From NCBI GenBank assembly GCA_963678705.1, contig OY783212.1:5394001-5458000 (forward strand): a DNA stretch of 64,000 nucleotides, given 5' to 3'. Below, piece after piece: positions 34,111 to 46,800 of the stretch. Made by a program: the position numbers and the translations under genes. Under the pieces are notes generated by a model. It did not search any database. It was given only the letters and a program-made list of their open reading frames with translations, and was not told where the DNA came from. The DNA is from Panorpa germanica (lineage: Eukaryota > Arthropoda > Insecta > Mecoptera > Panorpidae). Positions within the stretch are counted from its first letter, which is position 1. Every line of letters begins with the position of its first letter.

Positions 34111-37100
34111 ATTATTTGGAGTCGGCTTCCAAATTCTGTCTGTTATTGATAACAAAATTTTATTTAAAGTTACTTTGGGTCCTTCATCAAAACCACCGCA
34201 AAATATTTATAGCTTGATGAAAACTGGGCTAGGAATTAAGCATAGCACTGTTTCCACCACATATCAGATGTAATTAATTAAGACTGCAGAAATAATAATA
34301 TGTGTATCACAAGATGCGATGTGAGATGCCGGCTTCGATAGCTATAGGATAAATGCGCTACTGTTCACCACGATCCGAACACGATTTTGTTTATAAAATG
34401 ATTCGGTTTACAAAATTATATTGTTAAAGTAATATACAAGTTGGTAATCAAGTTTCCGAAGGAAAAAAACATATTTTTTTGTAAGTCTATTATATTAAAA
34501 AGCATCTGAAATTCTTTCTAGTAAATTCACTCACGAAATTACAAGCATATTATTATTTAACTACTGGGATCGTGAAATCGTGTTGAAATTCATTTGATGC
34601 AGTACACCATCCTTTTTTAAATCTATTTTTATCCAAGATAAGATTTTTTTTTAAATTCTAAGCCGTTTCGAAATATGTTTGATAAACAATCTTATTTTTT
34701 GTAATGATGAAATCCTATCTACGTGATCTCACAACATTTTTGTGAATAATAGCAGATACAAAATCGTGTTAAATCTAACATTACTTCAGAACTTGCACCG
34801 GCGTTCATATATCAGTAGCGTTAAATAGGCTTGCGAACTTTAACTTTTTTTAATTTTTGTTTAAAATAAATTTTAATTTACTTATATATTGGTGTTTTTA
34901 TTTTTTTAAATAACACAAAACTTGACAATGTTATAGCTATATCAAATTTGAATTTCAGTTTTCCGGCATGTTTTAGATATGTGCAATTAATTCATCACAG
35001 AAAAAATAGTTTTTACTTTTTCACAACCTTCGTAATATAATACCTGATGGGATACACAGCAAGCTGTTAGTAGTAAATGACGTATCACACACACACTCGT
35101 ATGCGTAGCTGTTGTATAAAGAAGAGCATGCATTGGAATTTTCTATAACGTTGTATCCCTTTAATAATTAAAGAGACAAAATGACTTTTTTAATTGTTGA
35201 CATCTGAGTCGACTCTGTATTGTAATCTCCAAGCAAAATAAATATACAACTCTTAATGCTACTTTAAAACGAACGAAATAGATAAAATTAACAAGCAGAA
35301 GAATAAACAAAAACTGGAACAGGTAATACTCAATTATTAATGATCAATTACGGAATCTGATTCACTGCGCCGTCGTTCCTGCAGCTTGGAGAACGAAGGA
35401 TAAATACCAAGGAAACAATTGAAATGAAAATATTTTAGAAAATTAAACTAAACGAATAAATAGTCGTGAGTCTGTTTCCTAGACGATGACTCACTCATGT
35501 ATTTGTTGGTTGAATATTTAATGGACAAGTACTATATACTTTAAGAATGGGTCGATTTAAAGACAAAGGTAATTCCATATACCGGATGTTTTAAATGAGA
35601 TAATACCTTTTCATTAGTACACTATTTTTGTTGTATCCTCTTTTGACAGTTTAAAATTTCATAAATCTGTAGTTTAGACAATAAAAAATTGTTACTGTGG
35701 TGTACTCAACTTTACAGTGCGTATCTAGAATATTATTAACTAAGTTAAGGAAAAAACATTAAGAAAAATATGTGATGTTTTCGAAGACAAGATTTTCCAA
35801 TAATTTCTTCCAATAGTACTTCCTGGGTTTCCGCCCACATGTGCTAATTTCTCCATTTCTTCTATTTCCCCTATTTCTTAAGTATTGATTCCAACAAAGT
35901 TTATTTTATCTGTTTCCTTTTCTTTCAATTATTTATATTTTCATCTTCAACCTCTTCCACAATAAAGTTATCCTCATTCTATGTTGCTCGTCCTTATTCT
36001 TCTCTTTCACTTTCATGTTCCATTCGTATTTGTGCATCTCATCTTCTTACCTGATCATTCTTCAATAACAATAACCGATAAAAGGAGCTATTGTCCAGGG
36101 CTTTGCAAATTTGGGAGGTCATTAACTTAGTAATCTGCTATGACTGCTTTTAATTTTATTGCCATCAACTTAGTGAAATGGAATTTTGCACCTTTTTGAT
36201 TTTAAGCTACCTCAAAAATTAGTCCGGGCTTCATGTTCTTTTTAGAAAGGTACTTAGTATTCATAGATTGAAAATTATCCATTAGAAAGGAGGAAAGGAG
36301 GTTATAGAAAGAAGAATAATTTACTTAAGCATAACCTAATTATATCTAAAGAAAAATGACTTATTCTATAGCATTTGTAAAACCCTTTAATCCTTAAAAG
36401 GTGTTCTTATTAATTCTTATGAAAAAAAATTTATGATAGGCTACGCAAAAGCGTAAATATTTATCAAAAAGCAGTAAAAATTAGGTCACAAAAAGTTGTA
36501 TATTAGGTAAAATCGTTTATATGACCACTAATTGTGTTAAGAGGGTTATCTCTAGCGTACGCTAATATAAATATAAATGGAATATTACGATAAAGATGTT
36601 TCATTTTCATTAAACATATTTTTCAGATGTCTTAATAATGCATTCATTATGAAAGTGAATTAAATGATTACTTTGAGATAATTATTAATAATGAATTGCA
36701 TATTTTAAAAGCAGCCATTCATTTAATATCATATATAGAAATAATGACTAATTCAGGACCAATTAATTTATCGACACTTATAGCCGTTATAAATTAAAAT
36801 ATCTGGGTTATAAATTGATATGAATCATAATAGTTTTTTTAACACAGTTACAAAAGACAGTTATAATTCTAAAGCATATTATGGTCCATATTTCATTTAT
36901 TTTATCTTATTTGAACAGCCTAGTTTCTCTCGTAAAAAATAAAAATGATTATAATAAAGGAATTGCCAAATTAAAGATAATATGCTAATTGGCAGGTTGG
37001 ATTGAAATTCATTTGCGATTTGCGGAATGTTATTTTAGTAAAAATAAATAAGTAAATTTACTTATGTTTAACAATGTAGACTAATGTTATATTAACAATT

Positions 37101-37685
37101 GATCAAAAATAATGCTGTAAATAAATTAAATTTAATAAAATATTAATAAAATTCTTACATAAAGTTATTGTTTTTTTTCATTATAAATTTGTTTTCTAAT
37201 AAAAATCGATTTTATTTTTCAAAATAAATACTCTGTTTAAACTTCCCGCTTAATTTTATTGTAATATCACTGACCAATCACAGCAGGGCATAAATTATAA
37301 TTTATAACTCCGGTCATAAATCATAAACCGACTCCGCTTTTAATTCAGCAGTGAACCGTCGTTGCAATGTCTGTAGCTCATAAATAGGACCTTTCCTATG
37401 ACCGACTGAATAGAAAACGAACACGTTCCAGACAAAAAACTCATGATATGTAATAGAAATTAAGTAGAATTTAGTCCAAAATGTTTACTGGGAAATAATA
37501 AGAAACGAACTGTTTTCGTTATAAATTAGGAGAAAATGTTGTTTACTTAGGAATATAAAGGATAATAGAGAAAAAGACAAAGGATATTAGTAATTAGAGA
37601 CTAATTAGACTAAGAAATCAAATGCAATTGTAATTAGTAGAATTAAGGTTGAAGAATGCTTTTTAACTGCGATCTTATTGAATGA
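34111..37685. other. Gene-free AT-rich stretch
   Basis: About 35,075-35,205 is another partial copy (reversed) of the long-arm family, with TCTTTAATTATTAAAGGGAT on the minus strand and the internal CACTCGTATGCGTAGCTGTTGTATA. A pyrimidine-rich run is at about 35,850-36,060. No exon is supported. Confidence 0.45.
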
Positions 37686-37689
37686 TGTG

Positions 37690-37950
37690 ATTATGTGCTT
37701 GTGTCCTATGTCTTAATTTCTATAAAACTGTACTATATATTGATAAAGTAGGTTATTAGAACCTCAAATGTTCAATTATTTATTAATAACTTCTTATATT
37801 TCAAAAGATATTAACAATTAAAAAAGTCGTTTTTTCCCTTTATTTATTAAAGAGATCCAACGTTATAGAACATTACAATACATGGTACGTTACATGTAAT
37901 AAATATGCCATCTCTTTTATACAACAGAGACGAATACGAGTGTGTGTGTG
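37690..37950 (+). repeat. Left arm plus internal part of the long-arm family
   Basis: GTGCTTGTGTCCTATGTCTT begins a run that follows the 38,669 arm closely, through CCTCAAATGTTCAATTATTT and TATTAACAATTAAAAAAGTC. It then continues into internal sequence (CATGGTACGTTACATG, TATACAACAGAGACGAATACG) shared with about 6,120-6,190 and 35,075-35,160. Confidence 0.65.
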
Positions 37951-38668
37951 ATTATGTATCTCATGAAATATTATATAACAAAGATTACCAACAAAAAAAA
38001 ATAATCTAGATTACTTATTACTACTTATTTCTCGTAAAACAAACGTTAAAACTGAAATTCAAATTTGATATAGACATTTAAACGTAAACATTTGGATATT
38101 TAAAAAAAAATTAAACGCCGTATATTAACATTTATTACAATCAAATAATTAAAAAGCAACTCCTAAAAAATGAGTTCACAAGCCTATTAAAGCATTAAAA
38201 GTGACACCTAAATTACAAACGACAAAACTAATTTAAAAATAAACGCCGGTATAAATAAAAATAACTTGATATTAATCAATACAACATTCTTCCTACTAAC
38301 GTATAAATATAACGTATTTTATCTTTTGATAAACAATAAAACGTTGAAGTTTTATTTCATTTGGAATCATGTAATATTTATGTAACAAAAACCTCAACGC
38401 AAGAACTGATCTTGTTGACCTATGAATCCAATATCATTCCGTTGAGATTCTTTGAGAGATATAAAGATTCTAAGCATGATCTTATATAGGTCAAGAGGCT
38501 GATAATTATCTTCAGAAGAAAACCCGGTAAGAATAAGAACCATTGCAGAGCATACAGATACGGAAAAAAAATTATTTGAGAAATAGATATTCCGGAAAAC
38601 AGTTACGAAGGTAAATCTTCGAAAACAAATATCAAGAATAAAACTTTAAATGAGAGTATAATAAAATT

Positions 38669-39109
38669 CTAATGGGCTTGTGTCCTATGTCTTTATTTCT
38701 ATAAAAGTGTACTATATATTGATAAAGTGGGTTACTAGAACCTCAAATGTTCAATTATTTTTTAATAACTCCTTATATGTTAAGAGATATTAACAATTAA
38801 AAAAGTCTTTTTGTCTCTTTAATTATTAAAGGGATTCAACGTTGTACACATTTCAAATGCATGTGGCTAAAAAATGAGAACACAATTTAGAAACTAAATC
38901 TAAATGATTTTGTAATGGTGTGCTCTAAGCAATGTTTCGAACAATGGAAGATTCGCATGGAGAGACAAAATGACTTTTTTAATTATTAATATCTCCTAAA
39001 ATATAGTGATTATTAAAAAATAATTGAACATTTGAGGTTCTGGTAATCAACTCTATCTAGATATAGTACAGTTTTATAGAAATTAAGTCATGGTCCACAA
39101 GCTCATTAG
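38669..39109. mobile_element. Full-length MITE with ~145-bp inverted arms
   Basis: The left arm (38,669 to about 38,815) and right arm (about 38,965 to 39,109) are inverted repeats over about 145 bp with few mismatches. Shared blocks are GCTTGTG, AATTTCTATAAAA, CCTCAAATGTTCAATTATTT and TTAATAATT. The central 150 bp includes CAATGTTTCGAACAATGGAAGATTCGCATGGAG, which reads CFEQWKIRME, a mariner transposase C-terminal motif. The element may therefore derive from a mariner-like parent. At least five partial relatives lie in this window. Confidence 0.8.
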
Positions 39110-39371
39110 CTACCAGTACTTACCTAAATTGAACAAATTATTATATTAAAATATTAAATCGGAAACTTTGGTTTGCAAATTGTTATCTAATCTGTACCAC
39201 AAATGCTTTGGAATTTAAAACGCAGTTACAGACCCAAAATATGAAATTAGTACAAAAAAGATAAGAATATAAGGAATGTAAAAAACAACCAAAATAGATT
39301 GTATAGACACATTAAGGAAATGTAGAGTGAACATTTTATTTGAGTGCAACATGAAGACAAAAAATGTTATA

Positions 39372-39925
39372 CAGGGTGTCTCATAAGAAACCAACTATTT
39401 CAAGTGCGAACAAGAGAATGGAGGGGGAGCACGACGCTATAGGTAGCGTGGTTCGAGAATTTGTAGTAATTATTATGGCGTACATCGGAACGATTTTTTC
39501 GAGATTGGTCCTTGGCTTATGCCTCACAAACTTTAGTGTAGTTGAGGACAAACATCACAGAAAAATTGCGTCAATTTCAGAAAACTTTAAGAAACCTACA
39601 TCTGAGATTCTAGAAATCTTGTCAGCGCAACGGATGTTACCTCAACAATGTTATTTTTAAAAAATTAAAATTTATTTCTTAAATCCCATTTCCACTCACT
39701 GTTTTTAGTTTTAATTTAAGGTTTTTATTGTAATTTTGAACTTGTGCAATCATGGGACATACGTCAGTAATAAACATTATTTTGTAATAATTACTATCTT
39801 TATTTAATATAAATTATTGTATAAGTATTGTAATTTTATTTCTTTGTATTTCACAAGCTGAAACTTACATTTTAGGTTAAACCTTAAACTCAGTGAGTGA
39901 GAACGGGTCTTTATGAGACACCCTG
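39372..39925. mobile_element. TA-flanked element with CAGGGTGTCTCATAA ends
   Basis: CAGGGTGTCTCATAA at 39,372 faces TTATGAGACACCCTG ending at 39,925, and both are flanked by TA. The 554-bp body contains a plus ORF (39,364-39,660) that starts outside the element and shows no transposase motif. A degraded relative of the right half lies at about 42,715-42,900 (shared ACTTGTGCAATCA, CGTCAGTAA, TAATAATTACTAT). Ends and TA duplication suggest Tc1/mariner. Confidence 0.7.
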
Positions 39926-39927
39926 TA

Positions 39928-42900
39928 TAATACTATAGGTCTAAAAACTCAAAAATTATGTAAAATAGTAGCTCACAAAGTTCAGCTGGTTGATGGTTCT
40001 GGATGCATCCGGAAAGTATTAAACTTTTGACTCACATGAGTGTATGCTATCTATGTACATATATATATATATATATAACTACGGTCTATTTCATTTGCGC
40101 GCTATTTCAGTATTATTATGAAAGTTTTATAAAAGCGTAGCATATTTGTATATACCTACATTTACATAGATGAACTTTTATTAAAAAATATTTTAACGTT
40201 TACATGACTTTTTAAATGGCAATTTAGTTTTTATACAAAAGTCAAATTAAGTGAGCACGGCTTCCGCTAAATTACGTGAATATACAAAGGCATATTCCTT
40301 GGTTGGTTTCCCGGTACACAGACTGTTTATCTCCATTGGCAAATTATGTCGTTGATGTCCCTTATATGTGCATTAAATACATAGCACTTTATACCAACTG
40401 CACGTAACGTTGCCAAACTGTCCCCTATTTAAACTAATTTTGTGTTACCGCCCATAAAATTTACGTATTGAAAAATTTACAAATCAAGATCTAGATAATT
40501 CGGATATATATTTTATATGGCATAGTTTAAACATGGTCTTATATACAGGTCCAGAAACTAATGCAAGAAGGAAGACGAATTAGACGGCTTCAAAACAAAA
40601 TGTTTGAGATTATAGAACTTTCATTATAGACTGTACAATACAAATAGAAGTGTTAATTAATAACTTTTTATAGAGCCTACACAATTATTAGATGTTATTT
40701 TAGATAGATAATAGATAAGAATTCAAGTCAACAATATTGAATATAGAGCTTAGTGTTCGTACTAGTATGGAGTTAATTATTTTTACTCCTGTTTGGACAA
40801 TACAGCATTCATAAGAGCACCATACCGTTTGATATTCTGATGGAAGTGCATAAAACATATTTCTTTATAGTGGAAAATAGCAGGAAGAAGCAAGTTTAAA
40901 TTTAATGAATGTATAACAAACTCTAAATAAAACAGAGCTTAAAATTTGCTACTCGAAATTCGAAAGTATTTAACTAATGATCAAAATAAAAAATCAATTA
41001 TTGAAACCCAAATTTTTAATTCAATTTTGATTATATTCCTACTAAATGTGATAGTGATATAATTATATATAGATAATTGTTTTCAACTGATGACCTTTTA
41101 TACAATATAATAACAAAGTAGAAAAAGAAAGATTTTTGAAATTCTGCACTCTTTACTTGAACAGCGCATTTGATAAACTTTTAAAATCTTGTGTTAATAT
41201 TAGTAAATGCTATTATTAGCAAAATCAGCTAAAATCATAAATAGAATAACTTGTTTTGAATATTACTCGAACTTTAATATATAATAAATATGTGTGACAG
41301 GAATTACTTTCATTTTTAATATGATCTGAATGAAGAACATTGCATTTGAAGGTTAGTTTATGTCATATTAATTTAAATGATAATTTGTCACAAACTAATT
41401 TATTAATTAAATAAGATAATATAAATAAAAATATGTTACCTGCACATAAGAATCAAATGTCTTCATACTATAAGAACACTATATTAAATTATATTAACAC
41501 ATATCATAATTTTTTTAACACAAAACAGAATTAATTCAACTTAAACCACATTTGTTTTTATAAATAATATATGTATAATTTTATTTAACAAGAAAGTTAT
41601 CTATAAATAACCCGAAAAATTCATTATGCGAATAACGGAACTGTCAGACTGCAAATCTGCAATGTACTGAAATTAATCAAACATCAGTCAAATAAAGATA
41701 CTGCACTGCTGCGGAATATTACCATGAAGATGTCTGTAAAAATTTGGTTGAAATATTGGGAACAACGACAAGCACATTTTATGATTGGTACCACTGAATA
41801 TACAACAAAAAGATATATGATATTTTAAATTTGAATAATACAATATTAATTTGTGAGATAATAATTATTATATCAGATATTATTGTTAGATATTTTAAAT
41901 CCTTTTAAACCAAAGTAGACGTCAAAAAATTTCACATGAGAATAATTCGAAACTATACCTAAATAAGTAATTGAACTGGCACGAAAGTTTCTTGTTATTT
42001 GTACTAACATTCAACGAGATTACTCGTAAAATATTCAAATCATATGGCATCGATTATTAAATTCTAAATAGTTCATGTATAAAAATAAAAACACATATGT
42101 TTTTCAATGATTTATTATAAAATGGTAACATTACTACTTCATTTAACTTACAATATATGATATGAATAAACAATTCTGTCAACAATTGGCACCTAATAAG
42201 TCCGATATCGAATAAACTAATGCCACAGAATACAATATTTAATATATAGCTTTTCAGTGATAAACATTTTAGTGACACTCACAAAAAACTTCATATTCAA
42301 AAAACCAGTCTAAAATATTTATTCATCATTCAAATAACTAGTAAATTCTTAATATATAATTTGTTATAAGTCATTCAATTTACAAACTAACACTAAATTT
42401 GATATACTTTAACAGTGTTTTCGTATAAATAAAATATATATAAAATCTTATTTCTTATTTGAAATTTTATACTGAGACTTTAGTCTCATTCAAGCAGGGA
42501 TTTTTACATATACGAATATTAGTTCCCAGTAAACGCTAATGTAGTATTTATGTAACATTTACACACCAGATTTATGGTTAAATTTTACGTAAATGGTATA
42601 TAAATGGATTTTGGGTTATCTCTATTCAGAATATAAATAGCTTAATATTAATAAACTCGAGGTATGTATGAAAGTAAGTAATCTTCACCAGATTTCAAAC
42701 TTTCAATACCTCATTAAAACTAAAGTAACACTTACTGTGTTTTAATTTTAATTTTATGTTTTAATCTTAAATGTAAGTTTCAACTTGTGCAATCAACTGT
42801 CGTTCGTCAGTAACATATTTTATTTTATAATAATTACTATATTTATTCTAATAAATTATTATAATTATTTTACATTTTACGATTAAAACATAAAATTGAA

Positions 42901-43833
42901 AGTAAAACTCAGTATCTGGAAATGAGGATAAGTCTGCTTAAAACAAATATATATTGTATATTTCAATTCTATTTAAATTCGGGTTACAATTGAATTAACC
43001 TATGGAAGTTTTACCAATCTGAATTATGTATGCACTTTACTTGGATAAATCAATCACTTTCAATCATATTTTAAAAAATAGGCATGGATATCTAAAATTG
43101 TATTAAGTATAACTTTATGAAGTGTTGTGTCGGACCGTTGAATACGATATTCATTTGCTTTGTATAATATGACTTTTCTTTTAGATACCAAATTGTTTTA
43201 ATTCCTAAAGCTATATATTCTGATCCATTGATGGCAAGCCACTGATTATACACATACTCATGCACAACACTTGCAAATGTACTGCACCATCTGAATAAAT
43301 ATTACGCAACAACAATTTCATGTTTTAAATTCATATCTTTAATATATACATATATGTATCAATAATTAAGGTGCGCTATAAGACTTAAGTTATCAGAATA
43401 TAGAAGTAGTATTCAAAGAGGGCAGTGTTCTTATGGCAAATTATAGTTTATGATGGTAAAATAAGCAATTGTAATTAGGAAGACTAATTAGGAATATTTG
43501 TAATAATAACTCGGGTTATACAAAAGTAAATAAAACTAGGATTTATTAAAAAAAAAAATTCTTTCGAATTATAGTATGAAACTATTTATATCCGAATGTT
43601 CTAATAGTATCTAATACTCTAACAGTCTACTACATTTACTTGGATATCACTACATGGCAGACTTTTAATTTGTGATTCGCTTTTAACACAGAAGAATAAA
43701 ATTTGTGATGATATTCATTACGTATCTATATAATATATTACTATAATTTTATTGCGACATAATTCAAGTTGTTTATGAATAAAATATTTATTTCGTAAAA
43801 GTATTTATAAGTCTTATTTTTTTCTTATATTAT
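39928..43833. other. Gene-free stretch downstream of Mvb12
   Basis: Holds a (TA)n microsatellite at 40,058-40,077 and a decayed relative of the 39,372 element at about 42,715-42,900. No exon is supported, although the part next to 43,834 is presumably the Mvb12 3' untranslated region. Confidence 0.45.
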
Positions 43834-46800
43834 TTATTTTGTAGAATTGAGAACTTGTCTTTCTAACGAAAAATTATAATCAAGATCAGTTGTCAAAACG
43901 GCACCTCTAAATGGTGGGAGTGACATTCCCTGCAATTAAAATAAGTATTGTTTAACGAAAGTAATATAAAATAAAATTGCTCATAAATATATATTTTATT
44001 TACCGTATTTGCACCTCCGTTTAATTTTGAGCTTAACACAAAAGGCACTCCTTCAAGACCACAATATCCTGCGAGAGTAGCACTAGAATATTGTGGAGAC
44101 AAAACAGTAGAATTTCTTGGACGTACTGGCGGTGTAGGAGCTGGTCTTATAGGTATGTTGTAAGATGTCCTTAATTGTTCATAATCATGACCAGAATCAT
44201 TTTGAAGCTAGAAAAGAAAATTTAATACAATTTAATTCTATTTTAATTTATTTCATTTAATTTCTGCCTAATTCAAATACTAGCCATATAGGGGAAGTGA
44301 AATTTCTCAATCCCGGAAATTACACGGACCGCACCGCATTACCAAATTTATATGTGATATTTATGACATGTCTCAGGAACCGGAAAAATTTCTCGACACC
44401 AATATGTATCTCTGACTTTTAACTAATGTCTGCAGTTTGTATTTGTCATTTTATGAATAAAACGCAACAATACCCAAACCCAGAAAATATGTCATATATG
44501 AGACATTCATTATAAAAGTACCTAAGAATAGCGCTCTAACTTTATGTAAATATATTACGAAGTTATAAATAAAAATTAATACTTATACGATTTCATTACT
44601 AAACACACTCCTATAATATTTACTTTATTTGGAGATTTCAAAATCATGTCACCCATCATAGGTACCAATTCCTGAGGTTTCGGCGGTCTTTCTGGTGGAG
44701 CACGATGTGGAATCGGAGGAGCTGGACTTGAAACTGCAGAAGGTGGTGGTGGTGGAGTTCTGCATGGTGTACTTGCATTTATTTTGTAACATATTAGAAT
44801 TCCGTTGATCTCTCTAAAATAGAAAAATCATTAGATATGTAAAATTTGACTTTAAGCTTAATCACAAAACTTATTTAGTATAATTATATTATGTTATTGT
44901 TATATGATATAGAGTGAGATAACAGAGCCGGCAGACATCACTTATTTTCTGATGAACAAAATGTGTAAGATTTAGTAGTGTTAGTATGTACAATGATCGT
45001 ATGACAAACATCCCCTAGACCTAATTTTAATTCCGCTATGAGTAGGAGCGAGAGGGCATTATCCGTGCGCATGAGAGTGAGTGAGATATAAACCTTGATT
45101 ACCTGACACCTGGAAAATTGCCGCCTGGTCAAGTTAGCAGGTAGGCATACGATCATTGTACATACTAACACTACTCAATCTTACACATTTTGTTCATCAT
45201 AAAATAAGTGATGTCTGCCGGTCCTGGGATCTTGGACTATTATGTTTAACGCGCAGTCATTGGTTCTATTTCTTAATGCCGAAACAAACCAGAGTGGATA
45301 TATAATGTACATATTGTAATACAATGGACGCGAGCTTTAACTAAACAGACTTTTTAATACAAGCGACTTATTCGAAACGCATTTTTTTTAATTAACGAAT
45401 ATATATACAAGATATACATACACATAACAGCATATTTATTTAAAACTAACTTGTTTTTTAAAGAAATTTGTTATTAGTTTTAACTATATTTCAGAGTTCA
45501 AAAGATTATCATTATCTTACCCTGCTAATAAAAATCCTTCCGGCGCCTTTTTCGATCGTGAACATAAAATAACGTCAGTAATAATTTGTTTAGCACTAGA
45601 TGTTTTAACTAAACGATAAATGAGCTGCTTTTTTCGCCAGGCTCTTTGATCTGAGTCAGCAGTACGGGTTAATAGACTATATCCCTCAGGCGGTCGTTCC
45701 TTATCTCCAATTACTCTATAATAAATATTTAATATTATCTATGAAGTAAGACAGTTTTATACAAATATATATTTACGTGTTATTACTTTAGAGTTTCTAC
45801 TACATAAAATGGCAGTCCTTCCGTTTTAGATAGACATAAATAACGAGTATTCTTTTTTCCAAACAATACATTTTCACGCCAAAGGTCAGCATCAGCGTCT
45901 TGATCGTAAGTACGGGATATGGCATTAAAATTGCGTGGACATCTGAAACAATTCATAGAATTATATTGTAATCAATAAACCAGTATTTTTATAATTGTTT
46001 TGTTAAATACCGATGACATCACTTAGCTCAGTGATTGTCAGCGGTAAAAGTAAACATCAGATAATCTTACAAATCGAACCGTAAATATTTGCATTAGACA
46101 AATACGTGTATATCATTATTTCCTACTTAAAACTACACAGTATATACAAGTAGCTAAAAATAAAAGCTTTAAGAAATGAATTATAAAAAAACTTTCCTCA
46201 TAAAAACTATTCCTCTGGACCTTAATTGTACAATTATCTTTTAATTAGTCACTATAATAACATAAGGGGTACAGCCCAATTAAAATAAACATTTTTATAT
46301 TTATTTTTTTTTAAATTTTATTATATTAAACATTGTTTCTCGTAGAATAATTTCTCTCTATCAAACGTTTATTACTTTTATTGCAATAAATAATGAATCA
46401 TCTTACTTAAAATTCGTGATGATCTCCCAAATAAAATGAGGAAAGCTTGTACATTACAATTTAAACATTTTATTTCGACTCCAATCACTAGTGAGCTTTA
46501 AATACTTTTATAAATGTGTATCTAATAATTTAAAAGCACAAAAGAAACCGGTCTAAAAAAACATTACATTTAGGTACTCTTTGTAAGTAATTTTTATTTA
46601 ATTCCTAACTTATTTTTTTCAAACCATTTATGCAGATTTATTACCGAAAACATATTGTCTAAATAATACCACTTTAACAAGAGTCTGGCACGTTTACCTG
46701 ACGCCAGGTGGATATAAATTTGACTATTCGATTTAATCAATGTTTTAAATTTGTAATGGATTATGTATTTATCTTTTATAAATACAAAAATAATAATAAA

